Of a stretch of DNA of 64,000 nucleotides, positions 45,727-54,285 are shown piece by piece. This DNA comes from Roseibium sp. HPY-6 (GTDB taxonomy: Bacteria > Pseudomonadota > Alphaproteobacteria > Rhizobiales > Stappiaceae). Numbering within the stretch: position 1 is the stretch's first letter; each line of letters opens with the position of its first letter. A program made the translations under genes and the position numbers. The stretch lies in NCBI RefSeq assembly GCF_040530035.1, contig NZ_JBEWCD010000002.1, positions 434,001 through 498,000 on the forward strand, in the 5' to 3' direction. The notes beneath the pieces are model-generated. The model was given only the letters and a program-made list of their open reading frames with translations. It did no database searches and was not told the origin of the DNA.

Positions 45727-45748
45727 TTGTATGCTAGGCATAACTAAA

Positions 45749-46648
45749 ATGGATATGAAGCAGGGAGACCTGGGGCTTCTCATGGCATTGGATGCCCTGC
45801 TGGAGCACGAGAGTGTTTCGATCGCAGCCGATCGCCTCGGCATCAGTCAGCCGGCCATGTCAGCTCAGCTCAAGAGGCTGCGACACCTGTTCAATGACCC
45901 GCTTCTGACACCTTCTGGGCGTCATCTGGTCGCCACAAGCCGGGCCCGTGCGCTGCAGGGCGACCTGCGAAGACACCTTCAGGATCTCGACGCGCTTGTT
46001 CGTGAAAACAATGCGTTCGACGCGGCAACGACACAAAAGACGTTTCGTCTGATCGCAACGGACTATGTCCACGCGATTGTCGCGAACCGATTGGAAAAGC
46101 GGGTAAGGTCATCCGCACCGCTGGCGCGGCTGGCCTTCCTGCCGTTCGAACCGAGATCCATGTGGGCAGCATTGGAAGGGGATACTGCGGATCTTGCGCT
46201 CGTGACCGGAATGAACCTGCCGGATGCGAGGTCTCGAACTGTGCTGTCGGAAACGTTCTGCATCATCATGCGCTCTGGCCATCCTCTCAGCGACCTAAAC
46301 CTGACACTCGACACTTTTTGCGCTGCGCGGCATGTCCTGATTTCACCGGAAGGAGGGGGATTTGTCGGAGCGGTCGATAAAGCGCTCTCCCGGCTGGGCG
46401 CAAGCCGGCACGTGAGCGTATCCCTGCCCAGTTTCCTGCTGGCACCGGCCCTTGTCGCGCAGTCCGACGCGCTATGTGTTGTCCCGGGCCGTCTTGCATC
46501 GCTTTATCGCGAGACGACGGTTTCCCGGCCATTGCCGTTCGACGTTCCGGGTTTCAAGGTCGATATGCTCTGGCATCCCCGCCGGCACAACGATCCTGCC
46601 CATATCTGGTTCCGAACGGAAATTGCAGATCTGATGAAGGCGCTTTAG
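45749..46648 (+). CDS. LysR family transcriptional regulator
   Basis: A 299-residue regulator. The helix-turn-helix VSIAADRLGISQPAMSAQLK is at about 25-45 and an effector-binding domain fills the rest. The DNA-binding part begins GLLMALDALLEHES, as in NodD/NahR-like members. It most likely controls the divergent reductase gene and itself through the palindrome at 45711-45726. I chose ATG 45749; earlier in-frame codons lie in the palindrome. Confidence 0.93.
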   Translation: MDMKQGDLGLLMALDALLEHESVSIAADRLGISQPAMSAQLKRLRHLFNDPLLTPSGRHLVATSRARALQGDLRRHLQDLDALVRENNAFDAATTQKTFRLIATDYVHAIVANRLEKRVRSSAPLARLAFLPFEPRSMWAALEGDTADLALVTGMNLPDARSRTVLSETFCIIMRSGHPLSDLNLTLDTFCAARHVLISPEGGGFVGAVDKALSRLGASRHVSVSLPSFLLAPALVAQSDALCVVPGRLASLYRETTVSRPLPFDVPGFKVDMLWHPRRHNDPAHIWFRTEIADLMKAL

Positions 46649-46713
46649 CTCTGAAGCGTTTCGTTTCGATTGTTTAACGGGGCCTCGGAGACGCGCGAAG
46701 GACCCCGTAGCTG

Positions 46714-47277
46714 TTATCCGCCTCTGGAACCGAAGCTCGAGCGGCTGCCAAAACCACCGCGTGACGCAATGGAGGTGCGTGTTTGAACACGCGCCGGGCT
46801 GGGCGGATTCTTGACGGCGTCATTGTAGGTGCGCCAGCTGCCGCCGCCATAGCTGCCGACATAGTAGCCACGTGAGGTGTAGTAGCGGCTGCTTCCGCGC
46901 TCCGGATAAACCGGTCTTACGTTCGACCGCAGAAGCTCGTTCGTCAAAGCACCTGTAAGGGCCCCTGCCAGGAAATATCCGGACGGACGCGGTGTATAGT
47001 AGGTCCCCTGGTTTGTCGTTTCACTGACGCAGACATTGTTGCCGTGCTGTTCGCTGCAGAGCGTCGGCGAGGCGTATCGCGGCCCGGAGGCCTTGTGGAT
47101 GTCGGCACCGGTTGCGAGCGCGGTCGCACAGACTTCATCGGCGACATAGCTGTCGGCAACACACTCCGCTTCGCTTTTGTATACGCGTCCTTCAACGTCA
47201 GGCTCTTGAGAACACCCGGCAAGCGTGACGGATGTCGTTGCCATGACCACCAGTTTGATTGACTTGGAACGCTTCAT
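46714..47277 (-). CDS. DUF1190 family lipoprotein (YjfM/YgiB-like)
   Basis: A 187-residue lipoprotein with lipobox VTLAGC (Cys near 22). It has conserved cysteine pairs in YKSEAECVADSYVADEVCAT and SPTLCSEQHGNNVCVSET, then a Tyr/Gly/Ser/Arg-rich tail ending SRSSFGSRGG, as in YjfM and YgiB of E. coli. Function is unknown. It is the last of four minus-strand genes (channel, DUF2491, DUF350, DUF1190) that mirror the yjfKLM part of the E. coli yjf cluster. Confidence 0.85.
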   Translation of the reverse strand: MKRSKSIKLVVMATTSVTLAGCSQEPDVEGRVYKSEAECVADSYVADEVCATALATGADIHKASGPRYASPTLCSEQHGNNVCVSETTNQGTYYTPRPSGYFLAGALTGALTNELLRSNVRPVYPERGSSRYYTSRGYYVGSYGGGSWRTYNDAVKNPPSPARVQTRTSIASRGGFGSRSSFGSRGG

Positions 47278-47368
47278 GAAAATTCTCCCGACCGGAAGTG
47301 CGGTCTGATGAAATTGGAAAGTTCAGGAACCGATGGGTTCGACCATTGGTTAGCCAATTCGGGTTCGG

Positions 47369-47779
47369 TCAGTAGGTGATGCAGGCGGCGTTGAGCAGTC
47401 CAACTGTCACGGAAATCGCAGCAAGCTTCGTGCTGATCGCAATCTCTCCCTGTTCGATGCGTGACGTGATCTTGGGGTAAAAGCGCCGGAAGATCTGGTA
47501 GGCGATCAACTGTGCGACGCAGGCAATGATACCCCAGATGATGAAATCGATGATGTTGACCGAATTCGCGGCAGCACTCGCCAGCGGCAGCGAAAACCCG
47601 AAAAACGCTGCACTGAACACGAGCGACGCAGCGACGTTGTTTTCCTTGATCAGGGCCATTTCGTCATGGGGTGTCATGACCGTGTAAATTTTCATGAAAA
47701 TCAGCAACATGGCAATTGCCGCAATGAAATAGGCAATGAAGGGAATAATGCCGGCTAGGGATGCCTGTAGGTCAGCCAT
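47369..47779 (-). CDS. DUF350 family membrane protein (YjfL-like)
   Basis: A 136-residue protein with four helices and the repeat-like segments YFIAAIAMLLIFMKIYTVMT and ENNVAASLVFSAAFFGFSLP. The first half and the second half are similar in plan, as is usual for DUF350. GGAG lies before the ATG. In E. coli the family member YjfL is in the yjfIJKLM cluster. The role is unknown; the neighbours here are a potassium channel and a PspA homologue. Confidence 0.88.
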   Translation of the reverse strand: MADLQASLAGIIPFIAYFIAAIAMLLIFMKIYTVMTPHDEMALIKENNVAASLVFSAAFFGFSLPLASAAANSVNIIDFIIWGIIACVAQLIAYQIFRRFYPKITSRIEQGEIAISTKLAAISVTVGLLNAACITY

Positions 47780-47800
47780 TGGTGATCTCCGGTAATGGAC

Positions 47801-48445
47801 TTAGACAGAAAAATTGTGCTCTTCGAGCGGGAAACCGATCATGTAGGCAATGCTGCGTTCTGCATTGTCGGGTTCTTCCAGGTTGACGAGAAGCATTTCG
47901 TCCCGTCCGTCCTGGAGCGGCCTTGCAAACAGCATTGCGGTTTGAAAGATGCGCCGTCGACCGCCACCGGAGCGGTCGTCGCAGATCTCTTCCCAATAGG
48001 TCATTGGGTCTTCCGGGGCGGACGAAGTGTCGAACCACGCGCGTTCGAACCGATAATCCTTGCCATCATACGGCAGGGTATAGGTCGTCTGGCGAATTGC
48101 ATCCTTGTACCGGCTCCAGTCAGCGTCGTTTGTCGGATACTGAACATCGAAGAAATACCAGAGCATCACCTCATCGACACGCGTGTCTGCTTCGCCGTCA
48201 CCTCCCTGGATCTGCACCAGAAATCGGTCATCATCGGGATAAAACCGGTGCATGTGGGATTGTTCGCCAAGGTCACAATGCCCTTGTGCGGTGATCATCA
48301 GCGTTGTGTCCGGTCTTTCAATGAGACTGTCAGCGGGAAGCAGGCGCAGCGCGATCGAATCAAAGGTAATGCCGCGTCCGATCGTCAGTCCGAGGATTTC
48401 GGGCGGCAGCCATTCCTTTGAACGCTTAAATAGTGATCCGAACAT
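47801..48445 (-). CDS. DUF2491 family protein (YjfK-like)
   Basis: A 214-residue soluble protein. It starts FGSLFKRSKEWLPPEILGLT and has FYPDDDRFLVQIQGGDGEAD and DVMLWYFFD-type segments (EVMLWYFFDVQYPTN), the DUF2491 pattern of E. coli YjfK. GGAGGGG lies before the ATG at 48445, which is inside the last 20 bases of the channel gene, so the two are coupled. It is 21 bases from the DUF350 gene. Role unknown. Confidence 0.87.
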   Translation of the reverse strand: MFGSLFKRSKEWLPPEILGLTIGRGITFDSIALRLLPADSLIERPDTTLMITAQGHCDLGEQSHMHRFYPDDDRFLVQIQGGDGEADTRVDEVMLWYFFDVQYPTNDADWSRYKDAIRQTTYTLPYDGKDYRFERAWFDTSSAPEDPMTYWEEICDDRSGGGRRRIFQTAMLFARPLQDGRDEMLLVNLEEPDNAERSIAYMIGFPLEEHNFSV

Positions 48446-49481
48446 TTGCCCCCTCCAGGCCATTGGAGATGTCACTCGCGCTCAGTCGCTCGTTGCTAAG
48501 ATAATAGATGGACCCACCTGAAGCCAGTTCCTTTGGGAACGGACGGAACAGGAAGTCCTTGTTGCCCGGCTGCCTGACAGCGATCAGAGTGCCGTTGGAG
48601 CTGCTCAACGACGTGTCGATGGATGCCGTTCCGGTGGTCCCGTCGGCTTCGACGATTGCCGAGTAGATTGTTGCCCCGAAACCGGCAGTCGACAAGGCCA
48701 TGAGGATCTGGCCGGCACCTGGATCCTGTGCTGCACGCACGAGGGATTCGCACGCATTTGAAACAACGGGTTCTATGTTCGCCAGCTTGCCGGCGCGCCT
48801 TGCGGTATCCCGGTCCTCGAAATAGGCGGCGATGTGGACGTCGGTGTTCAGTTCCCGAATGGCAAGACAGGTGTTGAACGTTTCTGCATCGGTCCCTGCA
48901 TAAACAAGAACCTTTTGCGCTCCGGCAATCGCGGCACGCTTGAGAGATTGCAGCGCGTCAAGCCGGTCCGCACGAATCAGGCGGATGCCTTCGGGAATGT
49001 CGACGTTCTTGGATGTCGCAAGCAGGATTATCTTGTCGTCGCCATCCTGTCCCGCGATCAGGTTTTCCACCATGAGCGGGGTTTTGTCCCGGTGGTACCC
49101 GACTATGACAGTCGCGTTTTGCACGCGCTCGTAGTTTCCGTTTCCGTCGGCCATACGCCTAACTCCTTCCACCAGTACGCCGGTCAGGCGGCCAAGAACG
49201 GCTGAGAAAATCAACAGTGCGCCGGGAAAAAACCAGAAGGCCGCGACCATACGGCCCGCATCTGTTTCCGGTGACAGATCGCCATATCCGACGGTTGAGG
49301 CCGTTGTGGCGGCAAAATAGATGAATGTGAGCGGGTTTGATGTCAGTCCGCTCTCGCCTGCGAGCGCGAACAAGGCCCATGAGATGAGCAGATAAGCGCA
49401 GATCAGCGTCGCAAGCAGCCAGAGCTTAAGCTCAATGACGTGCTGGTAGATCCGCGAAATGAGTAATTGAATAATTGGCAC
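48426..49481 (-). CDS. Two-helix potassium channel with RCK/TrkA-N-like domain
   Basis: A 351-residue protein. The first helix (LWLLATLICAYLLISWALFA) is near 20-40, the selectivity filter TTASTVGYGDLSPET near 65 and the second helix (AAFWFFPGALLIFSAVLG) near 82. A cytoplasmic RCK-like Rossmann domain begins NATVIVGYHRDKTPLMVENL, with a less standard glycine motif. It should form a tetrameric, ligand-gated potassium channel. The start is probably the GTG at 49481; a longer frame reaches 49589 but adds a non-conserved leader. It is the first minus-strand gene of the divergent yjf-like module. Confidence 0.88.
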   Translation of the reverse strand: MPIIQLLISRIYQHVIELKLWLLATLICAYLLISWALFALAGESGLTSNPLTFIYFAATTASTVGYGDLSPETDAGRMVAAFWFFPGALLIFSAVLGRLTGVLVEGVRRMADGNGNYERVQNATVIVGYHRDKTPLMVENLIAGQDGDDKIILLATSKNVDIPEGIRLIRADRLDALQSLKRAAIAGAQKVLVYAGTDAETFNTCLAIRELNTDVHIAAYFEDRDTARRAGKLANIEPVVSNACESLVRAAQDPGAGQILMALSTAGFGATIYSAIVEADGTTGTASIDTSLSSSNGTLIAVRQPGNKDFLFRPFPKELASGGSIYYLSNERLSASDISNGLEGANVRITI

Positions 49482-49643
49482 GGATGGATTCTGCCCCGGT
49501 TGAATCGCTCCAGTACTGTGGCCAGAGCAGGCGGCCTTGTCAAATCGCGTTATCGCGCGGAAAAATCGCTTGAAACGGCACCTGTTCACTTCTACTTGTT
49601 CGAGGCTGGGTTGTGGGCCCGGCCGTCAACTGGAGGCCAATGA

Positions 49644-50087
49644 ATGAGCGCGCATCAGACCCCCTGGTCATTGCACGAGCTGAAGGAAGCACTGGAAAAG
49701 TCCGCTTCATTCGGTGAAAACGAGATCCGCTGCACGGTGAATGAAGTGCAGCCGGATGTTCTTGAAGTCCAGCTCCAGTCGGCCGGTGAAATTACGCTCT
49801 ATATGACCCTTGGCGAGACACAGATTCTCACTTCGGTCGTTTTGTGGCCGCGCGCCCTGCAGGATGATCCGGTCGCATTTGAAGCGATGATGCTTCGAAA
49901 CCACAAAAAGCTGTTGCCGCTCTGTGCCCTGTCGATCGATGACATCGACGGCGAAGAGTATTACGAGCTTTTCGGCGCAATGTCGGTTCGTTCCACCCTG
50001 GCATCGGTCGAGACTGAAGTGCGCACGATTGCCAACTGTGCGCTTGAATTGGCCGCAGATGTCGGCCCGCGCACGAACGCGGCCTGA
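49644..50087 (+). CDS. DUF2170 family protein (YjfI-like)
   Basis: A 147-residue soluble protein. It has the segments VQLQSAGEITLYMTLGETQI and RNHKKLLPLCALSIDDIDGE and EYYELFGAMSVRSTLASVET (20 each), the DUF2170 pattern of E. coli YjfI. TGGAGG lies eight bases before the ATG. It is the first plus-strand gene of the module, 162 bases from the channel start, and is followed by the PspA homologue. The fold and role are not established. Confidence 0.88.
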   Translation: MSAHQTPWSLHELKEALEKSASFGENEIRCTVNEVQPDVLEVQLQSAGEITLYMTLGETQILTSVVLWPRALQDDPVAFEAMMLRNHKKLLPLCALSIDDIDGEEYYELFGAMSVRSTLASVETEVRTIANCALELAADVGPRTNAA

Positions 50088-50122
50088 AAACTGCCTTTCG
50101 GATTGAAACGGGAAACAGAGAT

Positions 50123-50794
50123 ATGAGTGTTTGGGGCAAGTTGATCACCGCGTTCAAGGGCCACGCCAACAGGGCCGGGGAAGCCGTTCAGGACGCCAAT
50201 CTCATGACGATACTTGAGCAGGAAGTGCGCGAGGCCAGAAAGGCAATCGCCGCCGCCAAGGACGAGAAGGCGCGTATGTCCGCCAATCGCAAGCTGAAGG
50301 AAAAGTCCATCGCCGAGGTGATGGGTGAAGTCGAACGCCGGACCGAGGCCGCCAGAACAGCCAAGGAACAGGGCGATGAACCGCTTGCTATCGAAATCAT
50401 CAAGAGTGTCCTCAAGCTTCGCGACAAGGTCGAGGCCGACCAACAACTGTTCGACCAGTACAAGGCGACCGAGGAACGGATGGACAGCACCATCCGTCAG
50501 TCTGAAAACAAGATTGAAACGCTCCAGCGCAAGATGGAGAGCGCCAAGGCCAATGAAGCGCTGATCAAGGCTCAAAAGGCAGCTTCCACCAACACCACGG
50601 CGTCAGACGGAAAGCTTGCCAGCGCTGTCGACAGCCTGGCCCGGCTCGAGCAGAGGCAGGCGGAGCAGCAAGCGATGCTTGAAGCTGCTGATGAAGAGGC
50701 GCGGCTGGAGAGCGGAGCGGATCTGGAAGCCAAGATAAGGGCGTTGGAAAGCCCGGAAAGAAATGACGTCGCTGCGCTTCTGGCAAAACTCTGA
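50123..50794 (+). CDS. PspA/IM30 family protein (YjfJ-like)
   Basis: A 223-residue protein that is almost all helix and coiled coil. It starts VWGKLITAFKGHANRAGEAV, close to the amphipathic start of PspA/Vipp1, with long charged heptads from about 30 to 150 and a C-terminal helix with LEQRQAEQQAMLEAADEEAR. PspA relatives bind stressed membrane and form ESCRT-III-like rods. Here it sits between DUF2170 and an ATP-grasp enzyme, not with pspBC, so this is the YjfJ type. It would act on the cytoplasmic face of the membrane. Confidence 0.9.
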   Translation: MSVWGKLITAFKGHANRAGEAVQDANLMTILEQEVREARKAIAAAKDEKARMSANRKLKEKSIAEVMGEVERRTEAARTAKEQGDEPLAIEIIKSVLKLRDKVEADQQLFDQYKATEERMDSTIRQSENKIETLQRKMESAKANEALIKAQKAASTNTTASDGKLASAVDSLARLEQRQAEQQAMLEAADEEARLESGADLEAKIRALESPERNDVAALLAKL

Positions 50795-50812
50795 AGACCA
50801 GACTGTCCGCGC

Positions 50813-51979
50813 ATGAGACGGATAACGGTTCCGGAAAGGCCGGGATGGAAAGAGCAGGCCGAAAAACTCGGTTTCGGCTTTCACACTATGTACGGGGCGC
50901 CCTATTGGGACGAGAGCCGGGCGTATGTGTTTTCTCTGGAGGAAATCGAACGGGATCTGGAGGATCCGTCCCAGGATCTCTACCGCATGTGCCTGGATCT
51001 GGTAGACCGTGTGGTCCGAGATGCCGATTTGCTCGGCAGGATAGCCATTCCGTTGCAGTACCATGATTGGATCCGAAGTTCCTGGGAGAACTCTGAACCT
51101 TCGCTCTATGGCCGATTTGATTTTTTCTATGACGGGACCGGCCCCGCGAAGCTATTGGAGTTCAACGCCGACACGCCGACGGCGCTTTACGAAACCGGGT
51201 TCTTTCAGTGGATGTGGCTGGAAGAGCAGATTGCATCCGGTGTCCTGCCGCAAGAAGCGGATCAGTTCAATTCCGTTCAGGATCGGCTGATCGAACGCTT
51301 TGCCGCCATGTTTGCACCCGGCTATCATATCCATTTCGCGTCATCCAAGGATCAGGACGAAGACCGGGCAACGGTCAGGTATCTGGAGGATTGCGCAAGA
51401 CAGGCCGGTCTCACCCCGCATTTCGTTGCCGTTGAAGACATTGGTGTCGACGATAAGGGGCGTTTCGCGGACAGCGACGAGTTCGTCATCGACGCTCTTT
51501 TCAAGCTTTACCCTTACGAGGATATGTTCCGCGAGGAATACGGACCCTTTCTGCCCGGTTCGCCCTTGCGGTTGCTCGAACCCCCTTGGAAGGCGATCCT
51601 GTCAAACAAGGCCATCCTACCTTTGCTTTGGGAAATGTTTCCGGGACATCCAAACCTCCTTCCTGCCTGTTTTGAAGAGGACGCGACCCCGGAGATCCTG
51701 AAAGAGCCGCATGTGCGCAAACCGTTCTTCAGCCGGGAAGGAGCCAACATCACGGTGCGCGGCGTCGAAGACAACGAACTGTCGACGCCGGGGCACTACG
51801 GCGAGGAAGGGCACATTCTTCAAGCCTACCAGGAGCCGCCGAAATTCGGCGAGGACTATGCAATGATCGGGTCTTGGATTGTTGGCGGCATTGCCTCCGG
51901 CATCTGTATCCGGGAAGATCGTCATCCGGTGACGCAGGACCTATCGCGCTTCGTGCCGCACGTCATCCTTGAAGACTGA
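50813..51979 (+). CDS. Glutathionylspermidine synthase-like ATP-grasp ligase (YjfC-like)
   Basis: A 388-residue ATP-grasp protein. It has AKLLEFNADTPTALYETGFF (within 20), the magnesium-ATP segment of glutathionylspermidine synthases, then RLLEPPWKAILSNKAILPLL and KPFFSREGANITVRG near the end. The amidase domain of the bifunctional E. coli Gss is absent, as in YjfC. The family joins a polyamine or amine to a peptide carboxylate. It is the last plus-strand gene of the module, 18 bases after the PspA homologue. The substrate here is unknown. Confidence 0.92.
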   Translation: MRRITVPERPGWKEQAEKLGFGFHTMYGAPYWDESRAYVFSLEEIERDLEDPSQDLYRMCLDLVDRVVRDADLLGRIAIPLQYHDWIRSSWENSEPSLYGRFDFFYDGTGPAKLLEFNADTPTALYETGFFQWMWLEEQIASGVLPQEADQFNSVQDRLIERFAAMFAPGYHIHFASSKDQDEDRATVRYLEDCARQAGLTPHFVAVEDIGVDDKGRFADSDEFVIDALFKLYPYEDMFREEYGPFLPGSPLRLLEPPWKAILSNKAILPLLWEMFPGHPNLLPACFEEDATPEILKEPHVRKPFFSREGANITVRGVEDNELSTPGHYGEEGHILQAYQEPPKFGEDYAMIGSWIVGGIASGICIREDRHPVTQDLSRFVPHVILED

Positions 51980-52078
51980 AAACGCGGTCGGTTTAAGCTG
52001 ATCGACAGCCAATGCAGGCTTCAATCCGGTCCGTGCTCAAACGTGTCGATCTGGCTGGCAAACGAAGGAGGAGATCTC

Positions 52079-52798
52079 ATGTGCGGCGATGAGACAAGAG
52101 CGAAAATCTCTCGCAGAAGCGCGATTGCTATCGGAATGGCAGGTGCAGGTGCGCTGTTGTCGCCTGCAGCTTTGGCGCAGACCGTATCAGATCCTGGAAG
52201 CGCGGCAGCGCCGACCTCGCCCGAAGAAGCCTTGCAGCTCTTGAAGGAGGGGAACGCCCGCTACGTCGCCAACGCGCCGGTCAATACGGACCATTCGCTG
52301 GAAAGGGCAAAGCGGTCAGCAGGTCAAAGGCCGTTTGCCGCAGTTGTCGCTTGCTCGGATTCCCGAGTGGCTCCCGAGATCATCTTCGATCAGGGATTGG
52401 GCGATGTTTTCGTCGTTCGCGTTGCCGGGAATTTTATCAATGAAGATGGTCTTGCAAGCCTTGAATTCGGCGCCGCCGTGCTCGGCGTCCAGGTGATCGT
52501 CGTCCTCGGGCATACAGCTTGTGGAGCCGTTGATGCGACCATCACCTCTGTCGAGGACAGAAAGCTTCCACCCGGCCACCTGCCCAGCCTGGTCGAGGCC
52601 ATCCGTCCGGCCGTCTATGATGTCATGCAGCAAGATCCGGCGGATCTTCTCTCAGCAGCGATCGCGCAGAATGCGAAGCTGAACGCAGAAAAAGCGTCTG
52701 CCTCAGAACCGGTGCTGGCAGGTCTGCACGACAAGGGCAAACTCATGACTGTCGCAGGCGTTTATGACATTGCCACCGGAATAGTTGAGTTCTTGTGA
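52079..52798 (+). CDS. Tat-exported beta-class carbonic anhydrase
   Basis: A 239-residue enzyme. The N-terminus has the twin-arginine pattern SRRSAIAIGMAGAGALLS with a cut near ALAQ, so it should be periplasmic. The zinc ligands are in VACSDSRVAPE and GHTACGA (Cys-x-Asp-x-Arg and His-x2-Cys), the complete beta-class set. It hydrates CO2 to bicarbonate. GGAGGAG lies before the ATG at 52079; a frame start at 52043 would add a leader with no function. It stands alone after the yjf-like module. Confidence 0.92.
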   Translation: MCGDETRAKISRRSAIAIGMAGAGALLSPAALAQTVSDPGSAAAPTSPEEALQLLKEGNARYVANAPVNTDHSLERAKRSAGQRPFAAVVACSDSRVAPEIIFDQGLGDVFVVRVAGNFINEDGLASLEFGAAVLGVQVIVVLGHTACGAVDATITSVEDRKLPPGHLPSLVEAIRPAVYDVMQQDPADLLSAAIAQNAKLNAEKASASEPVLAGLHDKGKLMTVAGVYDIATGIVEFL

Positions 52799-52843
52799 GC
52801 CACGCTTGAGTGTCGGCGACGCTGGTTAAACGCTTGCCGCCGC

Positions 52844-53191
52844 TCAGCGCAGTTTTTCCACCCAGTCCATCGCCCAGTCTCCAAGGGGTTCCAGCCGGTC
52901 GAAAAGCTGACGGCCGTCATCTGTCAGGGCATAGCCGTTCTCCGCGTTATAGACCAGGCCTGCGGCGCGCAACTCCTTCAGGCGTGTGTTTAAAACACTC
53001 GGAGAGGCGGACCCGCATCTTTCCTGCAGATCGCGAAAGGTGCGGTTGCCGTCGCTGAGGTTCCACAAGATACCCATCGACCAGCGGCGTCCTATCAGAT
53101 CAAACAGGACCATGATCGGCTGTCCCGTCTTCGAGCCGCGCACCGGCTGGCCCGGTTGCGGGAGATCCGGCTTCGGTGTCTTGTCCGCCAT
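52844..53191 (-). CDS. HxlR family transcriptional regulator
   Basis: A 115-residue single-domain winged helix protein. The signature GRRWSMGILWNLSDGNRTFR and SPSVLNTRLKELRAAGLVYN (20 each) is that of HxlR/MarR-like regulators. AAGGAG lies before the ATG. It is divergent from a DMT transporter gene, with two related palindromes in the 76 bases between them, a standard regulator-exporter pair. The family often senses electrophiles or other reactive compounds. Confidence 0.92.
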   Translation of the reverse strand: MADKTPKPDLPQPGQPVRGSKTGQPIMVLFDLIGRRWSMGILWNLSDGNRTFRDLQERCGSASPSVLNTRLKELRAAGLVYNAENGYALTDDGRQLFDRLEPLGDWAMDWVEKLR

Positions 53192-53207
53192 ACCTGCTCC
53201 TTTGTGC

Positions 53208-53251
53208 TTGCTACTAAAAACGTAGCAATGTATGCTACTGTTATAGTAGCA
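53208..53251. promoter_or_regulatory. Pair of HxlR operators with TGCTAC/GTAGCA arms
   Basis: TTGCTAC-N7-GTAGCAA at 53208-53228 and TGCTACT-N5-AGTAGCA at 53233-53251 are two palindromes with the same core arms, centres 24 bases apart. They fill the space between hxlR and the divergent transporter gene, so both promoters should be covered. Confidence 0.7.
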
Positions 53252-53267
53252 AAGAAAGGAGCCGACA

Positions 53268-54161
53268 GTGAAAGAAAATGCGAGCCCTTCCGATATCGCC
53301 CTTTGGCTGGTCCTTGCAGCGCTTTGGAGTTCTTCCTATACGGCGATCAAGATCGGTGTTCAGTCCCTCGATCCGGTTCTTCTTGTCGCCGGGCGTCTGC
53401 TGATTGGTGCCTTCTTTCTCTACGCTGTGCTGAAGATGAGCCGTATGCGTCTGTCCGGCAGGCTGGAAGACTGGATGCACTACGGGGTCAGCGGCCTTCT
53501 GGGCAGCGCCATTCCGTTTTTGCTGATTTCCTATGGCGAACAGACGGTCGACAGCGCGCTGGCGTCCATTCTGATGGGCATTGCACCCGTTACGACTGTG
53601 TTTATGGCGTCATTCGTTTTTGCCGATGAGCAGCTGACGCGCCGGATCGTCCTGGGCTTGGTCTGCGGCATCGCCGGCATCGTCCTGCTTGTCGGACCAG
53701 GTGCGCTTGCGCAGCTTGGGGGTGACCTTCCAGCGCAGCTGTCGATTTTGGCCGCAGCTCTTTGCTACGGCGTAACCACGATTTATGTCAGACGCTTTGT
53801 CAAAAGAGCGCCACTCGAAATGGCAGCGGGTTCGACAATTGTTGCGGCCGGTGCGATTACCGCAATGGCAGTCTTTTCCGGAATAGATCCGGCTGCGGTC
53901 GAATTGAACGCCACCTCGGTCGGCACCGTTGTCTATCTCGGGCTGTTTTCAACAGCGCTCGCGACCCTCATCTACTTCCAGCTTGTGCCGCGCCTCGGGG
54001 CAACGCGCATGTCGCAAGTCAACTTTGCTGTCCCGGTCGGCGGGGCGCTGATCGGCGTGACGGTGCTTTCGGAGACGATCATGACGCATCAACTGGCGGC
54101 CCTCGCGGTTATCCTGGTCGCGATCTTTCTGGTGACCGGGAAACCACGGCGTGAGGGATGA
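53268..54161 (+). CDS. DMT superfamily (EamA) transporter under HxlR control
   Basis: A 297-residue protein with ten helices in two EamA repeats; the first starts IALWLVLAALWSSSYTAIKI and the second APLEMAAGSTIVAAGAITAM. It is probably an exporter. The start is a GTG with AAGGAG seven bases upstream. The divergent HxlR gene and the two palindromes point to induction by its substrate or a stress signal. The last residues VTGKPRREG are a normal basic end. Confidence 0.88.
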   Translation: MKENASPSDIALWLVLAALWSSSYTAIKIGVQSLDPVLLVAGRLLIGAFFLYAVLKMSRMRLSGRLEDWMHYGVSGLLGSAIPFLLISYGEQTVDSALASILMGIAPVTTVFMASFVFADEQLTRRIVLGLVCGIAGIVLLVGPGALAQLGGDLPAQLSILAAALCYGVTTIYVRRFVKRAPLEMAAGSTIVAAGAITAMAVFSGIDPAAVELNATSVGTVVYLGLFSTALATLIYFQLVPRLGATRMSQVNFAVPVGGALIGVTVLSETIMTHQLAALAVILVAIFLVTGKPRREG

Positions 54162-54285
54162 ACTGATTGGTGCATTGTCGCGGCGGTCAAACTGCCGCTA
54201 ACCTCCTGATGCATAACGGCAATGCGCATAGGCGACTGGTAACGGATGCCCTCCCATCCGACATATGCTCGGAAAGGAGATGGCG

